NCBI GenBank assembly: GCA_020796225.1
Contig: CM036758.1
Coordinates: 25,810,397-25,874,396, forward strand
Direction: 5' to 3'
Source of the DNA: Arion vulgaris
Lineage: Eukaryota > Mollusca > Gastropoda > Stylommatophora > Arionidae
DNA length: 64,000 bases
The notes below the pieces were generated by a model, which worked only from the letters and a program-made list of their open reading frames with translations, made no database searches and had not been told where the DNA came from. Below are positions 55,265-64,000 of this stretch, one piece after another; the first letter of the stretch is position 1; the number at the start of each line of letters is the position of its first letter. Position numbers and translations under genes: made by a program.

Positions 55265-55525
55265 TGATAATCAGGATGTGATACTACCATACTACCAAGC
55301 GTCCGGATAAATCTGTGCTGGTATAACTCAGATGCACATTCTTGTACACCGACCACTGCAACTCTAGATGTGATGTGCCTCTACATTTGCAACTCAGATA
55401 TGGTGCCATGCTACAGTATAACTGCAGATGTGATACCATGCTGGTATAATAAAGATGTGATACCATGCTGGTATAACTCCAGATGTGATGCCATGCTACA
55501 GTATAACTCCAGATGTGACGTTTTA
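55265..55525. repeat. ~28-bp tandem array, noisy
   Basis: 'agatgtgataccatgctggt' plus 'ataactcc' in about eight irregular copies. Confidence 0.85.
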
Positions 55526-55554
55526 AAGTAAGGTTTTATGTATGTAAAATCTTG

Positions 55555-55775
55555 GTGCAGTGAATCCACAACACTAACCAGACTGCGAACAGTTAAGTGT
55601 GTTGTAGCTCGACAGAACGCTATAGCGGCAGACAAGAAATTGTCAGCGTCAACAAGCGGTGTGGGCTGACGCCACACGCTGATGGACATACTGGGGAAGA
55701 TCAAGACGCACCGCTGGACTAATTTGTTCGACGTGCAGTGATGGTGATCCGACGACTAAACTAAACTAAACTAAA
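55555..55775 (-). mobile_element. Dispersed repeat G, copy 2
   Basis: Reverse complement starts 'ttagtttagtttagtcgtcg' and ends 'gtctggttagtgttgtggat', like 27947-28165. 'cagcgtgtggcg' is conserved in the middle. Confidence 0.65.
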
Positions 55776-56001
55776 CATATATATTTTCAGTATAAATGTG
55801 GGTGTGCACGTTTTCTATATGCCGTAGGGCCTAACAGTTTGTATGCTCACGTACTCAGGAAGTAAACCTTACACCTCGTAGTGAGTCGTGCTTGGTTAAT
55901 AAAGAAACGAGAGACGCAAACAAACAAACAGAACAAACAAATTAATAAAGTATTGTCTTATATTTAATCAAAGAGAGTAATTGTTATATTTTCATTTTCA
56001 G
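55776..56001. other. Presumed upstream/intronic sequence of the ankyrin locus
   Basis: The end, 'ttatattttcattttcag' at 55984-56001, has the pyrimidine tract and AG of a 3' splice site directly before the ankyrin reading. Short 'caaa' repeats near 55918-55935. Confidence 0.45.
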
Positions 56002-58581
56002 AATTATAGATTCCATTCTGAAACAGTAAACGATGGATGATTTGACGACTAAAAAATGTTTAGAAATTAAAGAGACAGAGGAGAATGCTATTGGTACTGG
56101 TTGCTTCATTTATTTGAAGAGTGGTATTGATAAATTAGGATGATAGAGAAAAAACTGTTAACTTCAAAATAGCATTACGACATCAGGCTGTCTCACATTT
56201 TGTTGATGTTGTTGCTTACTGTATGGATACTTCATTCTATTACAAGTTGAAGCTTGTTCATAAACACAATATTGATATTCTTCATCGATTCAGCTCATAT
56301 TAACAGAGAAGACAACATCTAACAAAACTCTACTTCACTTGAGTTTTGAGATTGGAGATAAGAGACTTGTTAGTATCTTTCTTAAAGCCTGGAGCTGATG
56401 TTTTGCTAAAGACAACCACAGTAACACTCCACTACATTGATGTTATAAATATTAATAAAGAAATTGTTAATTCTTCTTAAAGCTGGAGCTACTGTTGATA
56501 TTAAAAATGGATGCCTTGTACCCACTACATTGGAGTGCTGAAAATAGCAGTAAAGAAATTGTTAAACTTCTTCTAAAAGTTGGGCTGCCAATGATGCTGG
56601 CTGCTTTAGTGACACTCCACTACATTTGGGAGTGCTAAAATTTAGCTGATAAAGGGGTATTTGAAATTCTTATTAAAGCTGGAGCTACTGTTGATGCTAA
56701 AAACAACTTTAGGTGACACTCACTACATTTGTTTGCTAGACTTGATGATAAAGGAGGTGGTTGGGAAATTCTTCTTAAAGCTGGAGCTACTGTTGATGTA
56801 AAATGAAAATAGCAGCACACTGAGTGCTGAAAATGGCTTAACAAAGAAATTGTTGGAAATTCTTATTGACTGGGCTACTGTTGGTGTAAAATGAAGATAA
56901 CAACACACCTGCCTAGTGCTAAACATGGACGTAAAGAAATTGTTAAACTTCTTCTAAAAGTTGGAGCTGCTGTTGATCAATAAAACAACTGTTTCACTGA
57001 TTTGGTATGAGAATGGTCATAAGAGAAATTTGTTGAAATTCTTCTTAATGGTGGAGCTACTGTTGGTGCTAAAAACAATTAGTGTTCTCCACTACATATG
57101 AAATTACTAGAAATATTATAAAGAAATTATTTGAAATTCTTCTTAAATGGAGCTACTGTTGATGCATAAAGACAACCACAATAAAACTCCACTACATTTG
57201 AGTGCTGAGAATGGTCATAGAGAAATTGTTGAAATTCTTCTTAAAGCTGGAACATATTGGGTACTTTAAAAACAACATTAGTGTTACTCCACACCTATAA
57301 ATTACTAGAAATGGCATAAAGAAATTGTTAGAATTCTTCTTAAAGCTGGAGCTACTGTTGATGCCAGACAACTACAATAAAACTCCACTACATTTGAGTG
57401 CTGAGAATGGTGCGAGAAATTGTTGAAATTCTTCTTTAAAGCTGGAGCTACTGTTGAGTGCTAAAGACGATGATATGTCCATTATATTTGAGTGCTATAA
57501 AAGTGTCGAAATTATTAAATTATTGCCAAAGCTGGAGCTACTGTTAATGCTAAAAACAACTTTAGTGACACTCCACTACATTTGTGTGCCAGGTTGATGA
57601 TAAAGAGGGTGTTGTAGTTCTTCATAAAGCTGGAGCTACTGTTGATATTAAAAATAAAAATAACATACCCCTGCACCTGAGTGCTGAAACAAATGACCAG
57701 ACAGGAATTGTTGAAATTCTTCTGTAAAGCTGGAGCTACTGTTGATGTTAAAAATGAATATAACAACACACCACTGCACCTGAGTGCTAAACATGACCGT
57801 AAAGAAATTGTTAAACTTCTTCTAAAAGTTGGGCCACTGTTGATGCTAAAACAACGTTAGTGTTACTCCACTACATATGAGTACTGGAAATGGTCATAAA
57901 GAAATTGTTGAAATACTTCTTAAAGCTGGAGCTACTGTTGATGCTAAAGACTTACATAGTTTCACTCCACTACATTTGTGTGCTAGAAATGGTCATAAAA
58001 GAAATTGTTTAAAATTCTTCTTAAAGCTGGAGCTACTGTTGATATTAAAAATGAATATAACAACACACCACTGCACCTGAGTGCTGAAACAAATAGCCAG
58101 ACGAAATTGTTGAAATTCTTCTTAAGGCTGGAGCTGCTGTTGATGTTAAAAATAAATATAACAACACACCACTGCACCTGAGTGCTGAAAAATGAAAACA
58201 TGTAGGGAATTGTTGAAATTCTTCGCCAAAGCTGGGCTTCTGTTGATGTTAAAAAATGAATATAACAACACCACTACACCTGAGTGCTGAAAATGGACAT
58301 AAAAGAAATTGTTAAACTTCTTCTAAAAGTTGGAGCTGCTGTTAGTGCTAGAAACAAGAACAAGAAGACTGCACTACATCTGAGTGCTGAGAAGGGTCAT
58401 AATAAATTATCAGAAGCTCTTCTGAAAGCTGGAGCTAGTGTGAACGAAAGATCTTGATAGATACCCTGTTCTGAAACAGGTTTTTAATGGTCAACTAGTC
58501 AGTTCTACTAGACTGAATACTAGACTCTGTGAAACGTTCACTGGAATGCAAGAGAATTGGATATACGCTGCCAACAACTAA
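56002..58581 (+). pseudogene. Ankyrin-repeat gene, broken by many small indels
   Basis: A putative acceptor AG at 56000-56001 precedes ATG at 56033. The first ~34 codons ('MDDLTTKKCLEIKETEEN' onward) are open. A unique segment of about 100 codons follows, then about 20 or more ankyrin repeats of roughly 33 residues. The clearest are at 57877-58080: '[20 protein letters not shown]' and '[13 protein letters not shown]', the classic TPLH / hydrophobic helix / G-A-D/T-V consensus. A 41-codon frame after a shift (58456-58581, starting 'DRYPVLKQVFNGQ') could be the C-terminus. Ankyrin repeats mediate protein binding; no other domain tells the role. Nearly every repeat carries a one- or two-base gain or loss, but substitutions to stop codons within otherwise good repeats are rare. 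That is what raw long-read errors would produce, so the gene may be intact in the organism. Confidence 0.8.
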
Positions 58582-58969
58582 TACAACATTAGCCCAGGCC
58601 AAACTTCCACCACACCACCACAATTAAATGCACAGATGCTACAAACACATTTCCCAGATTAGAAAGTCAGATCTTGACAAGTGAATGCAGCACATTATTA
58701 GCTTGGTATCTCTATTGGCCTTTGTATTGTTGCTATTAGTTGCGATTTTCATAAAAATTGCAGAACTTTGCATAACAGCTACAGTCCTTCAGGAATTTCT
58801 TTTGTTGGTCAGATGTCCCACCTAAGATTCGTGTCATGCTCAAATCATGTAACATGCTAAAATTTATCTTCTCAGTGATATTCCCATTTTCTTTGTCAGA
58901 TGCCTTTCTCCATAATTTTCATCTGCAGTCTTTTATTTCTTTTAAAAATTGTGTCCAAAACATTTTCAT
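58582..58969. other. Region after the ankyrin locus, with a small hydrophobic frame
   Basis: 58685-58825 encodes 46 residues with a strong hydrophobic stretch 'ISLVSLLAFVLLLLVAIFI'. It could be a membrane segment belonging to the ankyrin gene in another exon or frame, or chance. No start context or homology supports it. Confidence 0.25.
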
Positions 58970-59480
58970 TTATTTTGATTCCAAAATGTAAATAAACTCA
59001 AATTGAAAGAGAAGTCGCAAATGTTTACATTTATTGAGAACAAAAATTATCAGATCACGTGCCAGCACGTTTCGAGATTGATTGCAATCATCATCATCAA
59101 ATAGCTTGTCCTGAGCAGAACTTTGCCACTGGCAGTACTCCAGAATTTTCCCTCTCAAAGTAGATGTTCCTGAATCTGCATCAGTCATGTTCGAACCATC
59201 AGTTGCCATCCTGTACCTATCTTCCTCCGTGGTCTTCCTCTTTTTCTCTTTGCCGGTGTACCTCCCTCCATGATGGTCTTCTCCAGCCCTTCATGTCTTT
59301 TTATATGTCCAAAATATCTCATTTTTCTCTTACTTATTTGTAGAATCAGCCACTTTTCTGTGATTTTAAGTTCTTTCTGGATATATCTATTTGTTCTCTT
59401 CTCTGTACAAGATATACAGAGGACTCTTCTATAACACGTATATTTGAAAGCAGATATATGTTTTGATTGCAATAGATTGC
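58970..59480 (-). mobile_element. LINE C-terminal fragment with TGATGA tail region
   Basis: The frame 59472-59185 encodes 'CYRRVLCISCTEKRTNRYIQ' and 'KMRYFGHIKRHEGLEKTIME', then 'RKRGRPRRK', the standard LINE end. Further down, 'tttgatgatgatgattgcaa' lies where the RTE-type TGA tail would be. Then comes 'ctcgaaacgtgctggcacgt', a short hairpin of unknown origin. Confidence 0.8.
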
Positions 59481-59824
59481 AAAATTTCGTATCTAAGTGA
59501 CAGTTGTTAGGTAGGGGAGGTGTGGAAAAATTATTTCACAGCCCTGATCCCATTCCCGATCCTGATGTAGATGGAAAACAAAAATCTACAATTTATAAAT
59601 ATAGCTGTGAATGGTCTTACGGGATAATATATATATATTTATCGGTTTTCCCTCCACCCTCCAACTGATGACACAGCACTTTATTGTTATTCTAGTAAAT
59701 GTTGCTACTCAGTGACACCGGAAAATATTATGTAATATTAGAAAAAAAAGACTGCACCGTACCATCGAGCCACAGCTTAAATGTTTATAAATGAAGACAT
59801 TGGGAAAATAGTGGTACATCATCA
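59481..59824. other. Spacer, nothing recognised
   Basis: AT-rich unique sequence. Confidence 0.5.
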
Positions 59825-60035
59825 ATACTGAACTTCATCAAGAAACAACAAATTAAGCTATGTTACTATGAATACAGTAGATACAACGTAAAAGGCCGTC
59901 CACGCAAAAGATGGACCTTAGGTATAACATTGGCGACGAAAAACAATGTTTACGAAGCGCACACAAAAGAAGTCCGTTTTGGAAATCTCTTCTTACCCTG
60001 ACGCTGTACGACAAAACAGGATAATAGAGAAGAAG
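59825..60035 (+). mobile_element. LINE 3' end, same family as 2638-3680
   Basis: 'gaacttcatcaagaaacaac', 'aaaggccgtccacgcaaaag' and 'gaagcgcacacaaaag' match the copies at 3.5 kb and 43.9 kb. It encodes 'VKGRPRKRWTLGITLATKNN' after a shift and ends in a (GAA)n tail at 60030-60042. Confidence 0.75.
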
Positions 60036-60169
60036 AAGAAGAAGTTCATGTTGAGTGATTCAGTAGAGATATTAGATAAATGTAGCCTAGTCCTACTTAG
60101 ATAATGGACAAAAGGACTTAACTGCTGCCACTGGCTAACATAGTGAACAGTGACGGCCACAAAAGTGCA

Positions 60170-60241
60170 ATATCAAAGTATCATCCAGCGAGGGAGTTTG
60201 AAATGACATGTTGTACACGTAGAGCTGGATGATTGAGGGAC

Positions 60242-60276
<35 letters not shown>

Positions 60277-60500
60277 TGAGTGTGTTTAACCAGTGAGCTA
60301 TAGAAACCATCGGTATGCATACGCACTGATATATGTTGTACACGTAGAGCTATGTGATTGAGGGATAGAGAGATGAGTGTGTTAACCAGTGAGCTATAGG
60401 AACCTTCGGTATTCATACGCACTGATATATGTTGGGGGAGACTGAGCACACATGAGGCTACACAGAATGTTGTGACCTCAGTTCAATAACTAATGGATCA
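60170..60500 (+). mobile_element. I-like LINE 3' end with internal duplication
   Basis: Encodes a 'VVHVELDD' remnant (compare 'VVQVELDA' in the copy at 1777-2504). Its 3' UTR carries 'gtgtttaaccagtgagctat' and 'gactgagcacacatgaggc', and it ends 'cagttcaataactaatgg'. A segment of about 123 bp starting 'atgttgtacacgtagagct' is present twice, and a GA tract has expanded at 60239-60270. Confidence 0.7.
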
Positions 60501-61079
60501 TCATTTAAGAAGGGCCTGAACCAATAAGCTCCATATCATCTGGTTAGTGGGCTGCGTTAAAATTGAGCGAATTGATAATGAGCTGAAAACAGGTAAATTA
60601 CAATTTTACCAAATCTACGAAATATATTATGTATATAAAATAATAATTTATAAAAATAACATACCGACGTTTCGGCTAATGGACCGTTAACAAAACAAGA
60701 TAAATCACAAAAATTAGTACATAGATCAATAGTTCAGAAAAAAAACAACGTAGTAATACGTCAAGTGGTATACGGCTTGATAAGTTTCTCTCACTGAATG
60801 GTCAACTAACTAATAGTAAATGGTCAAATTGACATACCTACTAACGCACACAACCAGAAAGTTATATAAACCCAGAAACTGGATATGTATCACGTTAATG
60901 AAGGTAGTGTTGCAACTTTCAGGTAGGCAATGATCGAACTCAATTTGCCTAATTATGAGACAAATATTATGTCAGAGATTCGTGAGACATTGATACCAGA
61001 GAAAACAAGCTGTATGTAATGTAAATAAGCGGTAGCTGATAAATTGTTTCCCGTTGTTGAATCTCAGTCGATACTTCAG
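60501..61079. other. Spacer with possible Penelope-type terminal motif
   Basis: The reverse complement of 60665-60710 reads 'aacggtccattagccgaaac' and 'gtcggta'. This resembles the hammerhead-containing terminal sequence of Penelope-like elements, with the CTGATGA box lost. The rest is unrecognised. Confidence 0.3.
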
Positions 61080-61690
61080 AAGATCCATAATGACAGCATA
61101 CGGTATGGATGGATGTTATCTATAGAGGTTTCCAACTTCCAGAGGCTTATGTGGAGCTACTGTGCGGGGCCTCCGATGTTCGCGATAATGTGAGAGCGGA
61201 CAGGCTGGCATCTAAGGCATCGATTGTCGGGAAGTTTAGGATGATTAAGAGGTAGTTCTTCGGTCTCTTGGAGATCTCCTGTTGGATGAGGACACTATCA
61301 TTGATGTTGAATAAATGCAGTCATTTAAGGAATTTTGGAATTGCACGTTGTACAAGTAGAAATGAATGTTGAGGTGCAGTGGGAAGATTGTGTTTAACCA
61401 GCGAGAAACGAGAAAGATCAGTATGCATTGGCGGCTCGTTATTAAGGGCCAGTGGCGGCCCACCAAAAATAATATCTAACGTGTATTTATTATTTTATAA
61501 ATTAAAATAAAACTTAACCTAAAACCATGATTTTTCCGAAAATATGTGTCTGGCCCTACCAACTAATATGAGCACGAGCCGCCACTGTCAGTATGCATAG
61601 CCTTCTATATTTGTTGGGGAAGACTGAACATTTATGGATCTTCCCAGAGTTCTGTGACATCGGTTCAATAACCAATAACTAATAACTAAG
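61080..61690 (+). mobile_element. I-like LINE 3' end, decayed RNase H
   Basis: Plus-strand reading 'SIEVSNFQRLMWSYCAG' parallels 'SIEVSNLHRLTWIYCPG' of the copy at 1777-2504, followed by stops. The 3' UTR has 'gtttaaccagcgagaaacga' and 'cagtatgcat', and the end is 'ggttcaataaccaataacta'. A hAT MITE is inserted at 61426-61587. The 39-bp array starts right after its tail. Confidence 0.8.
61426..61587. mobile_element. hAT MITE, 162 bp, with 8-bp target-site duplication
   Basis: The left terminus is 'cattggcggctcgt'; the right terminus read inward is 'cagtggcggctcgtgctc'. Both are followed by nearby 'agggcca' motifs in the same relation. Flanked by 'tcagtatg' at 61418-61425 and 61588-61595. An 8-bp duplication and a CAG-type end fit the hAT superfamily. 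No coding capacity. Confidence 0.88.
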
Positions 61691-64000
61691 TTGACAAATA
61701 GTTAACATTATTGTTTGGAAGGTATGAAAGAGACAAATAGTTAACATTATTGTATGGAAGACATGAAAGAGACAATTAGTTAACATTATTGTATGGAAGG
61801 TATGAAAGGGACAATTAGTTAACATTATTGTATGGAAGACATGAAAGAGACAAATAGTTAACATTATTGTATGGAAGACATGAAAGAGACAAATAGTTAA
61901 CATTATTGTATGGAAGACATGAAAGAAACAAATAGTTAACATTATTGTATGGAAGACATGAAAGAGACAAATAGTTAACATTATTGTATGGAAGACATGA
62001 AAGTAACAAATAGTTAACATTATTGTATGGAAGACATGAAAGAAACAAATAGTTAACATTATTGTATGAAAGATATGAAAGAGACAATTAGTTAACATTA
62101 TTGTATGGAAGACATGAAAGAGACAAATAGTTAACATTATTGTATGGAAGGTATGAAAGAGACAAATAGTTAACATTATTGTATGGAAGACATGAAAGAG
62201 ACAATTAGTTAACATTATTGTATGGAAGGCATGAAAGAGACAATTAGTTAACATTATTGTATGGAAGGCATGAAAGAGACAATTAGTTAACATTATTGTA
62301 TGGAAGGCATGAAAGAGACAATTAGTTAACATTATTGTATGGAAGGCATGAAAGAGACAAATGGTTAACATTATTGTATGGAAGACATGAAAGAGACAAT
62401 TAGTTAACATTATTGTATGGAAGATATGAAAGTGACAAATAGTTAACATTATTGTATAGAAAACATTAAAGAGACAAATAGTTAACATTATTGTATGGAA
62501 GACATGAAAGAGACAATTAGTTAACATTATTGTATGGAAGACATGAAAGAGACAATTAGTTAACATTATTGTATGGAAGACATGAAAGTGACAAATAGTT
62601 AACATTATTGTATGGAAGACATGAAAGAAACAAATAGTTAACATTATTGTATGGAAGACATGAAAGAGACAATTAGTTAACATTATTGTATGGAAGACAT
62701 GAAAGAGACAAATAGTTAACATTATTGTATGGAAGACATGAAAGAGACAATTAGTTAACATTATTGTATGAAAGGCATGAAAGAGACAATTAGTTAACAT
62801 TATTGTATGGAAGACATGAAAGAGACAATTAGTTAACATTATTGTATGAAAGGCATGAAAGAGACAATTAGTTAACATTATTGTATGGAAGACATGAAAG
62901 TGACAAATAGTTAACATTATTGTATGGAAGATATGAAAGAGACAATTAGTTAACATTATTGTATGGAAGACATGAAAGAGACAAATAGTTAACTTTATTG
63001 TATGGAAGACATGAAAGAGACAATTAGTTAACATTATTGTATGGAAGACATGAAAGAGACAAATAGTTAACATTATTGTATGGAAGGCATGAAAGAGACA
63101 ATTAGTTAACATTATTGTATGGAAGACATGAAAGAGACAAATAGTTAACATTATTGTATGGAAGGCATGAAAGAGACAATTATTTAACATTATTGTATGG
63201 AAGGCATGAAAGAGACAAATAGTTAACATTATTGTATGGAAGACATGAAAGAGACAATTAGTTAACATTATTGTATGGAAGACATGAAAGAAACAAATAT
63301 TTAACATTATTGTATGGAAGACATGAAAGTAACAAATAGTTAACATTATTGTATGGAAGACATGAAAGAGACAATTAGTTAACATTATTGTATGGAAGAT
63401 ATGAAAGAGACAAATGGTTAACATTATTGTATGGAAGACATGAAAGAGACAAATAGTTAACATTATTGTATGGAAGGCATGAAAGAAACAAATATTTAAC
63501 ATTATTGTATGGAAGACATGAAAGTAACAAATAGTTAACATTATTGTATGGAAGACATGAAAGAGACAAATAGTTAACATTATTGTATGGAAGATATGAA
63601 AGTGACAAATAGTTAACATTATTGTATGGAAGACATGAAAATGACAATTAGTTAACATTATTGTATGGAAGATATGAAAGAGACAAATGGTTAACATTAT
63701 TGTATGGAAGACATGAAAGAGACAAATAGTTAACATTATTGTATGGAAGGTATGAAAGAGACAAATAGTTAACATTATTGTATGGAAGACATGAAAGAGA
63801 CAAATAGTTAACATTATTGTATGGAAGATATGAAAGTGACAAATAGTTAACATTATTGTATGGAAGACATGAAAATGACAATTAGTTAACATTATTGTAT
63901 GGAAGATATGAAAGAGACAAATGGTTAACATTATTGTATGGAAGACATGAAAGAGACAAATAGTTAACATTATTGTATGGAAGGTATGAAAGAGACAAAT
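61690..64000. repeat. 39-bp satellite array, ~59 copies, runs off the window
   Basis: Unit 'ttaacattattgtatggaag' plus 'acatgaaagagacaaatag', exactly 39 bp. Main variable sites are aaatag/attag, gacat/gatat/ggcat/ggtat and gaga/gtga/gaaa. Because 39 is divisible by three and the unit lacks stops on one minus frame, a 763-codon frame crosses it. That frame ends in the I-like tail and is not regarded as a gene. Confidence 0.97.

Noticed and set aside
59050..59115. Active hammerhead ribozyme near 'gatgatgat...cgaaacgtgc'
   Set aside because: The stem after GAAA is perfect, but the nucleotide at the cleavage site would be G and two extra bases separate stem II from GAAA, so the core does not fit.
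61679..63970. 763-codon minus-strand open frame
   Set aside because: It is entirely a 39-bp repeat (13 codons per unit) without stops. Unit changes alter residues freely and no start or stop context suggests a gene.

Overview
This is a stretch of AT-rich animal nuclear DNA, most likely from an invertebrate. No intact host gene can be read in it. Three things support this: many 5'-truncated non-LTR retrotransposons (LINEs) with reverse transcriptase, RNase H and C-terminal domains; several families of tRNA-headed SINEs; and remnants of hAT, mariner and possibly piggyBac-like DNA transposons. I see no bacterial or viral gene organisation. The sequence alone does not let me name the species.

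Layout. 0-11 kb: a noisy tandem array, then nested LINEs and SINEs with clear target-site duplications, including an I-like LINE flanked by an unusual 132-bp duplication. 11.4-13.9 kb: a 74-bp satellite, about 34 copies. 14-16.3 kb: nested SINEs and a LINE carrying three internal minisatellites. 16.7-20.1 kb: a 34-bp satellite, about 98 copies, with higher-order structure. 20-25 kb: LINE ends, a TTAA-flanked MITE, and arrays of 24, 32, 38 bp and GA-rich units. 25.7-27.2 kb: a 75-bp array in two blocks. 28.2-30.7 kb: a decayed hAT transposon with a SINE inside. 31-36 kb: SINEs and a mariner remnant. 36.5-38.9 kb: the longest LINE, reverse transcriptase through RNase H on the minus strand. 39-45 kb: mostly unrecognised, with a small THAP-like reading frame and a GC-rich island. 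44-49 kb: two copies of a roughly 1-kb unknown repeat around another LINE. 49-55 kb: LINE fragments and a 43-bp array. 56.0-58.6 kb: a tandem ankyrin-repeat gene broken by many small indels, the only candidate host gene. 59-64 kb: LINE ends, a small hAT MITE, and a 39-bp array that runs off the window.

The main pattern is that roughly a quarter of the window is tandem repeat, and at least seven arrays begin inside a recognisable transposon copy: in SINE tRNA heads, in LINE coding sequence, or in a SINE body. Indel noise is confined to a few intervals, while neighbouring arrays keep an exact unit length over dozens of copies. Some frameshifts, above all in the ankyrin locus, may therefore be assembly errors and not real decay.
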